64,000 nt of DNA, taken from contig OZ010794.1 of assembly GCA_963932465.1 (NCBI GenBank), forward strand, positions 212,053,748 to 212,117,747, written 5' to 3'. Below the pieces are notes generated by a model. That model was given only the letters and a program-made list of their open reading frames with translations, did not search any database and was not told where the DNA came from. This DNA is from Maratus speciosus (lineage: Eukaryota > Arthropoda > Arachnida > Araneae > Salticidae). The first letter of the stretch is position 1, and each line of letters opens with the position of its first letter. This document shows positions 57,360-64,000 of this stretch, piece by piece. Made by a program: the position numbers and the translations under genes.

Positions 57360-58225
57360 GGACCTGACCACATTAAAACAGAGAAATTAAATTAAAAATT
57401 ATAGAAAAAAAATTTAATTTAAAACAAAAATATATACAAAAATAGATGTTTCGCTGTGCAATGCACAGCCTCATTAGTACACACATCAGCAATAATAGAA
57501 TATTGAAACATGTCCTGGACACAAAGTCAAAGTTAAAGTTATTCTTTCAAAAACACAAAATATTCCTTCGGGATCGGACCAGATTCATTGGACGTGTAAG
57601 GGTATAATTTAGTGAACCAGTTTTCCATGAATAATCTATAATGACAAGCGTTGCAATTATTTTTCAAAATCAATGAGTGTTTGAAGGCTGGGGTGTGGTT
57701 CATTTAAAGGCATTATTAATAATTTCTATTCAGTTTACAGTAATTTTTCCATTTTTATAATTATTATTTTTTAAATAATTATGAATTCAAAGTAATCAGC
57801 GTAGGTTTTTGCATTCGTAAAACATAAAAAATCAAATTTATTTAAATGTAAATAGCCTGTCTCTCGCCAGTGATCACTAAAAACTAAAAAGAAACTGTGT
57901 TGAATTAGTACTACCTATTTTTATCGTTTGTAGTCCGTCATAAAGTGAAACATCAAAAACCGCTTCAATTAAAGTTTGGTTTATTAATTTTAATTGCTAA
58001 AAGCAGCAAATTGAAAATTTAAAAACAGTAAACATAGGTTTATTCAACTGAAGACATGTTTCAGCACTACCCGAGGCATTTTCAAAAGAAAAAAATAAAA
58101 ATAGTCTAAGGCTGTACGGTCTATGAAAAAGCATCATTGAAATTTTCGCGTACTATTTCATATTGTGCACGTATTATTATTTTTTATTACATAGATGTTT
58201 ATTTTTAATTTCGTAATCATTACGT
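57360..58225. other. Unassigned AT-rich sequence
   Basis: Two spots read GATGTTTCGCTGTGCAATGC...GCCTCATTAG (57447) and GAAGACATGTTTCAGCACTA...CGAGGCATTTTC (58051), word pairs often seen near retroelement 3' ends. I cannot assign them. Confidence 0.4.
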
Positions 58226-58384
58226 AACTCGAGTCATAGTTTTGGTAAGTTAAAGGGTGCTGCATCGTTACATATTGAATTGTTGCGTGTTACAATGTCT
58301 ATGGTTTCTCTTATAATGGTTATTCAATATGTAACGATTCAGCATCCTTTAACTGACCAAAATTTTGGCTGGAATTACTCAATG
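58226..58384. mobile_element. Fold-back element, 159 bp
   Basis: Arms TAGTTTTGGTAAGTTAAAGG, GCATCGTTACATATTGAAT and their mirror ATTCAATATGTAACGATTCA, CCTTTAACTGACCAAAATTT. The ORF overlapping it (58280-58582) is therefore unlikely to be a gene. Confidence 0.75.
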
Positions 58385-58582
58385 GTCAAAACCGTCAAAA
58401 TTAAAGTAATTATATCGGTCTTGTCAACGAAAACAAGATTCTTCATAGTACAATCATCACAACAAGAATGTCGAAACGATAAATTACAAAAACTGTACCT
58501 GATTACGGATGTAGCGACCTTCCAAGCACGGTTGCCAGCTGGGTCGCCTTTTTATTCACAAAATTCGGCTAATAATTTTTAG

Positions 58583-58800
58583 TTATTTAAAGGTGTGATT
58601 TAATGTGATTACTTACACAAAAAATTCTTCCGGAAATTTCTTGAATGAGATAAGAATTTTTGAATAAAAATGGAGGTCATCAACCCTGATCCCTGATGGG
58701 TTGTCAGATTGGAGTCCATTTTTATTTCGAAATTTCAAATTCTTACCGGAAAGTTTGAAAGAAATATCTTTAATTTAAGTAATCACACAATTTCTGCCAT
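58583..58800. mobile_element. Fold-back element around a TCATCAACCCTGAT centre
   Basis: Left TGTGATTACTTACAC, TTCCGGAAATTTC, ATAAAAATGGAGGTC; right GAGTCCATTTTTATT, TTACCGGAAAGTTTG, AGTAATCACAC. The centre is a near-palindrome. Boundaries approximate. Confidence 0.55.
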
Positions 58801-58837
58801 TAAATAAAGCTAAAAATACTATTTCGCCTCCGGTATG

Positions 58838-59844
58838 GTATGCTATTTCTTTCTTCCAGCTTATTTTGTGTCCGAAAAATAACGTTACCTTGCAGAAGCT
58901 AGCCGTAAAACAAAGCATTACGATTAAATACTCTTTAGCAAAATTTTAAACTTCTAAGCAGCGCACATTTTCAATTTTTATACCGTCGTATTGGGAAAAA
59001 AAGTTCTTTTAAAGGCATTTTGTTTGAAAACTGTATCTCCATTTATTTTTGAAATATTAATTTTTTTGTAGTTTTTGGAACCATTTGCTTAATATTGGCA
59101 ACGGAAGTACTACATTTGTGTAGAAAGTAAAGGAAAAATAGTTTTAAAATAGTAATTATATATTTTTATTGCCATTTTCTCGTAACAACCGAAAGAAAAT
59201 GTAATTAAAATACGTGCTATTTTGAAAAAAATATAAACGACTGATTTCTGTTAAAACAATGGAGCTATTATATACTATATTTAATTGTAAGTATCTATGA
59301 ATCATTAGATAGCCGAGTTTTTTTCGATTTTCTTGAATGACGGAATCTTTTTGCTGCATTTGTGCATTATTTCGCGATAGTGATGTGCTATGCATGCTTT
59401 ACTGTAGATGTTTAAGAGTAGATCGTAAATGTGGAATTCTTAAGCGAATGCAAATGTCGTCATTTTACATAAAATAAAACGTGTGCTTTAAGTCTTAAAA
59501 TTTAAATATGTTTTGTACTGCAGTAAAGTACCGCTTAACCGAGTTATTTTCTTCTGATGGACTGGTGGCTTCTATTATTATGAAACAGCCATTATAAATG
59601 AAGTGTTTGGTGAAGATGAAAGAGCAGCCGTAAAAAAAATTATGGCCAATTTTTTCCCCCATTCTGATCAGAAAATCAGAGTTGTAACTTTTTACGGCTG
59701 CTCTTTTATCTTCACGTAACACCCCATTTATAATGGCTGTTTCATAATAATAGAAGCCATCAGTCCATCAGAAGAAAATGAAGTAATGGAAATTCCGCGG
59801 GCAACACTAAGTTCTGAAAAAGCAGAATTCCTGTTCTCTAGTTT
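58838..59844. repeat. Dispersed repeat, copy 2 (pair with 10529-11584)
   Basis: Aligns with the earlier copy on either side of the nested hairpin 59546-59779. No ORF. Confidence 0.8.
59546..59779. mobile_element. Long-hairpin MITE nested in repeat copy 2
   Basis: Arms of about 55 bp nearly perfect: TTTTCTTCTGATGGACTGGT, GCTTCTATTATTATGAAACA, GCCATTATAAATG and their mirror. Inner arms GAAAGAGCAGCCGTAAAAA and TTTTTACGGCTGCTCTTTT also pair. The minus ORF across it is an artefact. Confidence 0.85.
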
Positions 59845-60477
59845 TTTTTTTTTCTTCTAGTATGTATTCGGATTTTCTGAATAAAAATGGAGGTCAAATT
59901 GGCAACGCCTCAGGATTGCCAAATTTAGCATTTTTTTATTCTGAAATGTTACATGCACACCATAAATTCTCTATAGTATTGTTTTCTTTATTTAATGACA
60001 GACGTTTCGTGATTACCTAAAGTAAAGGTTCTTTTTTCAGAATTTCTGATATGAATTGGAGGTTTTTAAATTGAAAATAGACCAAACTCTCAACCCTAGA
60101 CATAGCATTCTTTTTTTTTTCGAACAAAATTTGCATGGCGTTGGAGCTTATATAAGTGGGAAATGTCTATTTAAATTTACTGGTGGAAGTTTGCCTCTCC
60201 CAAGATAGCATTTTTAATTTGCAGAAAATTTGCAGCAGTCTTGCTTTGACAACCTGCAAAGTTGCAGCAAGCTCAGCATGACAAGACTGAAAGTTCATAA
60301 CAAGACTGCAGCAAGATGACGCAAACGCCGAATTCACCACACTTTGAACTTGCAGCTAACCTGACGTGCAAGTTAAATTCATGCTGTATCAAATTTATTG
60401 CAAATTAACGACAAATAAGTAATCAAAAATACTGCAAACTAATACTAATCTTTCCACGCCCCACTATCGCTTTACCC
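59845..60477. other. Unassigned sequence
   Basis: 60190-60330 has loosely repeated TTGCAGCAAG/CTTGCAG words. No gene or termini supported. Confidence 0.4.
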
Positions 60478-60626
60478 CAGGGGTGGCCAAGTGTGGCACG
60501 CCGCACACCAGTAAAAGTTTAAAGAAATAGCGGACTTGTTGAATCGCAGAGATTCGATGATTAGACTAGACAATGATTTCTTTAAAATTTTAGTGGTGTC
60601 TAGCGTGCCACACTTGGCCACCCCTG
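60478..60626. mobile_element. hAT-type MITE, 149 bp, perfect 8-bp TSD
   Basis: Ends CAGGGGTGGCCAAGTGTGGC and GCCACACTTGGCCACCCCTG, perfect inverted repeats. CTTTACCC flanks both sides (60470-60477 and 60627-60634). Inside: ACACCAGTAAAAGTTTAAAG and CGGACTTGTTGAATCGCAGA, which resemble the core seen in TTAA MITEs. Confidence 0.93.
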
Positions 60627-60634
60627 CTTTACCC

Positions 60635-61401
60635 CTTCGGAGGCGTCCATAGACCTCATCAGGTCTATTGTTGCGAACACACCGTCAGAAGGTGCATGCA
60701 TCGTTTTCATCACCATGAACAAGTTAATGTAATATTTGTTCTTTTCAATACGAGCCTTTTTTGGTATTTCATAAGTATAGCGTTTAGAAAAAGCAGTGCC
60801 AAACGAATAAAATTTCTGCAATTTTTTGCGTGTTCTGATTGTCTATTCTCTCAACAGAGGGTTTTTTTTGCTTTCGTCCCTTTCGTGAATTAAAGACAGT
60901 CCAAGCAGTTTTCACATACTGTACCTCACTTCGAGTCCTTTGGAAATATTATGAGTAGTGATAGATTTTTAGACGGCACTCGGAGTATGCACTTCTACAT
61001 CGCTTCTTTTTATGTGGTATCACTTCTTTTTATGGCTGACGTTTTACGTTTGTGGCTTGGCGGCATCATTTACAACGAGTTGTTTTTGATTAGATATAAT
61101 ATATCCCAGTTTTTCGCAATGGGTTAAAGATTTTGAGGTATTGTTTGACCGTTTTTTTTTTCTTAAATTCAGATATCTTGATTTCTGCTACTTTCTGGAA
61201 ATGGTATAATTCGACTTTTATCATCTGTTATTAAATAAGGAAAATATTATATTTTCCTAAAAGTGGTAGCAATCAAGCAATCTGAATTCTTAAAAAAAAA
61301 AAATGTAGCTGAATGTGAACGCTGAATTTCCGGGCAAACGTCGGTGCTTCGGGTACATTTAGTGTAGGAAAAGCTGTCCTCGTATCTCGTGCCGACAGAA
61401 C
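60635..61401. other. Unassigned sequence with a core-like fold-back
   Basis: 61175-61285 is a fold-back (CAGATATCTTGATTTCTGCTAC against GTGGTAGCAATCAAGCAATC) around ATTAAATAAGG, with no TTAA ends left. The minus ORF 60600-60821 starts in the MITE and is not recognised. Confidence 0.45.
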
Positions 61402-61829
61402 TCAAGAGGCCACTGCACTGGAACTCTCCGATTACGAAATCCCATGTTAGCCTAAGGGAAAATTTTCAAGCTCGATTACTCATTACCTAATATAATTATT
61501 AAAATACCGTTTTCACCATCAGAAAGTAGACGTCAGATGCCGATGATGTGCTTTTTTTTAAATTTGTCTACGTAAATTTTAAGTATTTTCAAGAAGGTGA
61601 TAAAATTTAATCAAATGGAAATTTCAAAGTTTATAAGGATTTTTTATGTATTTAAAATTTATGGAGATAATTTTTAAAAAAGCACATCGTCGGCATCTGA
61701 CGTCTACTTTCTGATGGTGAAAACGGTATTTTAGTAATTATATTAGGTAATGAGTAATCGCCATTGAAAGTTTTCCCATAGGCTAACATGGGATTTCGCG
61801 ATCGGTGAGTTTCAGTGCAGCGGAGCCTT
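61402..61829. repeat. Large inverted repeat, arms about 150 bp
   Basis: Arms 61402-61553 and about 61677-61829 pair through CGAAATCCCATGTTAGCC, TACTCATTACCTAATATAAT, AAAATACCGTTTTCACCATC and AGTAGACGTCAGATGCCGA. About 120 bp loop. No target duplication found. Confidence 0.85.
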
Positions 61830-62416
61830 AAGAACTGCGTTTGGTGTTGACTAAAATGAAGAAATAGACATGTAACCAGCATAGTATTTGTACGACGTCG
61901 TTAACTTCGTTCTTCGACTGCATGTTGTTAGTCCGCTTCTTTTTTATTCGGAATTCTTGATTGCTACCATTTTTTCGTAGTCGTAATATTTTCCTTACTT
62001 AATTGCATATTAAATATGCCGAATTGTGCAATATCAAAATAGTGTTAAAAAAAATCTAGAAAGAGAAAGTAGCAAATAGGCAACATTAAATAGCAGGGTA
62101 GAACTTGTAATTGTTTTCTTCGTGGCCATTGCTTACTTTTTCTTTCCCAATCTAAATTCATGAAAATGAAAGGAAAATCAATAAAAGTGCTATAGAAATG
62201 TTCACACATACGTTCAGGATGAAAATGAAGACAGATTCGATAAGAAATTTTATTTAAAATGTTTTGGAATGCAAGAAAAAAAAAGTTTTTGTTTCCATGC
62301 GAAGTTGTAACAGATGGTAGGGAGTGGGAGATATATTATATCCGACCTATGATTAATAATGCTTTTCACCAGAAAAAATTATAAAATTTTATTTTTGCAA
62401 AATTGGAGAGAAAATA
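61830..62416. other. Unassigned sequence
   Basis: 61940-62090 shows a weak fold-back with GATTGCTACC. GATATATTATATCCGACC at 62329 resembles the interior of the MITE at 14529. Confidence 0.4.
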
Positions 62417-62855
62417 TCAAAGCGATATAAGTAAGCGTCCTATCTTAAATGGGAGAAGTAACCGCAAGATTAAAAGTGAGGTCACATCAATCAAGGTCAT
62501 GCGCCACGTAGCGGATGGAGTGTGAACTACAGGTAAATACCTAACTGTTTTCATACTCACACCACTAAAATTATAAGTTTTTTTCACCTTGATTAATAAC
62601 TGAAGTACTTCTGACAAGGCGAAGAAAACTTCGTGGTGTCAAATGCATGTGGATGCCCCTCTCACTACGCCATTATATTGTAATAAATGTGGCAAACAAA
62701 ATTCTTTTCTATGAGTGACTAAAGGTTTAGGAAATACGTGCCACACTAAAAGCCCGCGTATGTGAATTATCACTCCGTCCACAAGGTGGCGCAACTATGT
62801 TAATTTACGCCTGATTCCAGCATTAAGTTTGTTCGCTTACTTATAACGCTTTGGA
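62417..62855. repeat. Fold-back element (AAAGCGATATAAGTAAGCG arms)
   Basis: Left TCAAAGCGATATAAGTAAGC and CATGCGCCACGTAGCGGATG; right CACTCCGTCCACAAGGTGGC and CGCTTACTTATAACGCTTTG. Probably inserted in an older TTAA MITE whose right end is GCCCCTCAAGGGTTTAA (62944-62960). Confidence 0.55.
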
Positions 62856-62960
62856 AAATATCGTAAAATTGCTTTTCCTTATTCTATTATAAATTTTTTC
62901 AAAGATTCCGGTGTGAATTCCACATTACAATAACGTATTACTTGCCCCTCAAGGGTTTAA

Positions 62961-63663
62961 ACCCCTGCAAAGCCAACTAATTTAATTTTATAATCAGGTA
63001 AATTAAACTTTTACGTACAATCCGTAACAAAAATAAATTTAACAGCACTTCTGTCTTTGACGGATAATAAATTTTTAATTAGCTCATTAATTTATAAAAA
63101 TTGACTTAATTAATTAAAAAAATTACACACCTTATAATGTTTTAAACAGTGTAGCAGTTTTTTGTCGTAAAAATTGATATAACTTCGCATTTTTGATTGT
63201 TGGGGTTTCTGCAGCAGGATGTTATAAATGTAGACATATTTCAATATTTTATGAATAAATTGCCTTCGAAAAATTTATGCATGGTAAATAGATTATGGAT
63301 TATATCAATGAAATATCAACTTATTTTCAAAAGATTTATGGGGCATTCTCACAATTTTTTGAGTTTCGGGAATAAAAATCTGTTGAAATTAAACTTGCTA
63401 AAATAACATTTTAGTCTGGTAGACGAATGCCTTAATGATTCAAAATAAATAAAAAATGGTCAGCAGTGAAATTTTTTTATTTAACTGGTGTTTAAGTTAA
63501 ACTTGCGAGTTTAATTTTCCTTAGCATTTTACCACTACAACTATTTATTTTCTTCTAAATTTTTAGTTATAATGAATTTACATAGTACCCACCGGACATT
63601 CAAATAAGAAATAATAAAAATGTGGTATTTTTAATACAGAATTTTTGTATAACATTGTCTTAA
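62961..63663. other. AT-rich sequence, no recognised feature
   Basis: The 69-codon ORF at 63197-63406 has no motif. Nothing else supported. Confidence 0.5.
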
Positions 63664-64000
63664 AGGGGTGTTAAAGTAGGGACGGAAAGGTAAAAAAAAG
63701 GGACGAAATTGGAGAAAAAGGGACGGTAAGGATGGAACGGTAAGGAAAATTACGACCTATTTTTAGGCAAATTATGTTAAGACTAAGTGATAGCTACAAT
63801 GTTCATTGATTTTTATAAACAGTTGTTAACATTGAATTAAATTATTATTATTTTTTTAATTTAACTCGAAAAGTGCAGGAATAAACCTTGGGGACGGTAA
63901 GACTACCAATAAAGCCACGATCTTGCAATCGATATTTAAATGCTGATTAAAATTCTGCAGTAAATTTCCTGTCAAAGAATTTTAGACATTCATTCCCTAG
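63664..64000. repeat. Dispersed repeat, right copy (unoccupied by copia)
   Basis: Matches 1-134 joined to 6981-7195: GGGACGGTAAGGATGGAACG, AGACTAAGTGATAGC, then ACAATGTTCATT at the place where the left copy has copia. Continues beyond the window. Confidence 0.85.

Noticed and set aside
58280..58582. 100-codon plus-strand ORF
   Set aside because: The first third is the arm of a fold-back element and there is no motif.
60600..60821. Minus-strand ORF ending in the hAT MITE
   Set aside because: No family recognised and its C-terminus is MITE sequence; not enough support for a gene.

Overview
This is eukaryotic, AT-rich, intergenic DNA with no host gene I can recognise. Nearly all readable structure is transposable-element sequence, much of it nested. 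The repertoire points to an animal and most likely an arthropod; a chelicerate such as a spider would fit. It includes a Ty1/copia element primed by an internal tRNA arm, Helentron/HINE-like rolling-circle elements, piggyBac, Tc1/mariner, pogo-like and hAT elements, and a dense population of TTAA-flanked fold-back MITEs. The species cannot be determined from this sequence alone.

Layout. 1-7.3 kb: a dispersed repeat is split by a nearly complete Ty1/copia element (LTRs 140-610 and 5302-6975, target duplication ATAAT). Its gag-pol carries an in-frame TTAA MITE and three frameshifts, and its 3' LTR is split by a 1.2 kb HINE-like element. 7.6-9.0 kb: a dead piggyBac transposase on the minus strand contains two MITEs sharing one TTAA. 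9-15 kb: MITEs, one nested in another, and AT-rich sequence. 15-17.6 kb: a tandem repeat and an AAAACCC-rich element that carries a second HINE. 18-23.2 kb: MITEs, a (TA)n-associated TIR element and a pogo-like element. 23.2-27 kb: two almost identical HINE copies in direct tandem. 27.8-33.4 kb: a hAT-type MITE, a dead Tc1-like element holding a non-autonomous Helitron, and a long-TIR element. 33.5-43.6 kb: a composite 10 kb LTR-type structure (TGCTGG...CCAGCA, flanked by CATAC) with four LTR-like units and an internal cluster of GGCACAGATG fold-backs. 43.6-64 kb: tandem repeats, many MITEs, three hAT-type elements with 8-bp duplications, and at the right edge a second copy of the repeat found at the left edge, unoccupied by copia.

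The sequences do not work together as a pathway. The main themes are these. (1) HINE-like elements keep the same ends but carry different internal minisatellites, and each monomer has a close match to the CTCF consensus, spaced 152 bp or about 145 bp apart. The copia LTR also carries a full match to that consensus. (2) About twenty TTAA MITEs share a fold-back core, and similar core sequence occurs inside elements with other kinds of ends. (3) Insertions have repeatedly hit other transposons, giving a readable relative chronology. All functional statements about these motifs are inference from sequence.
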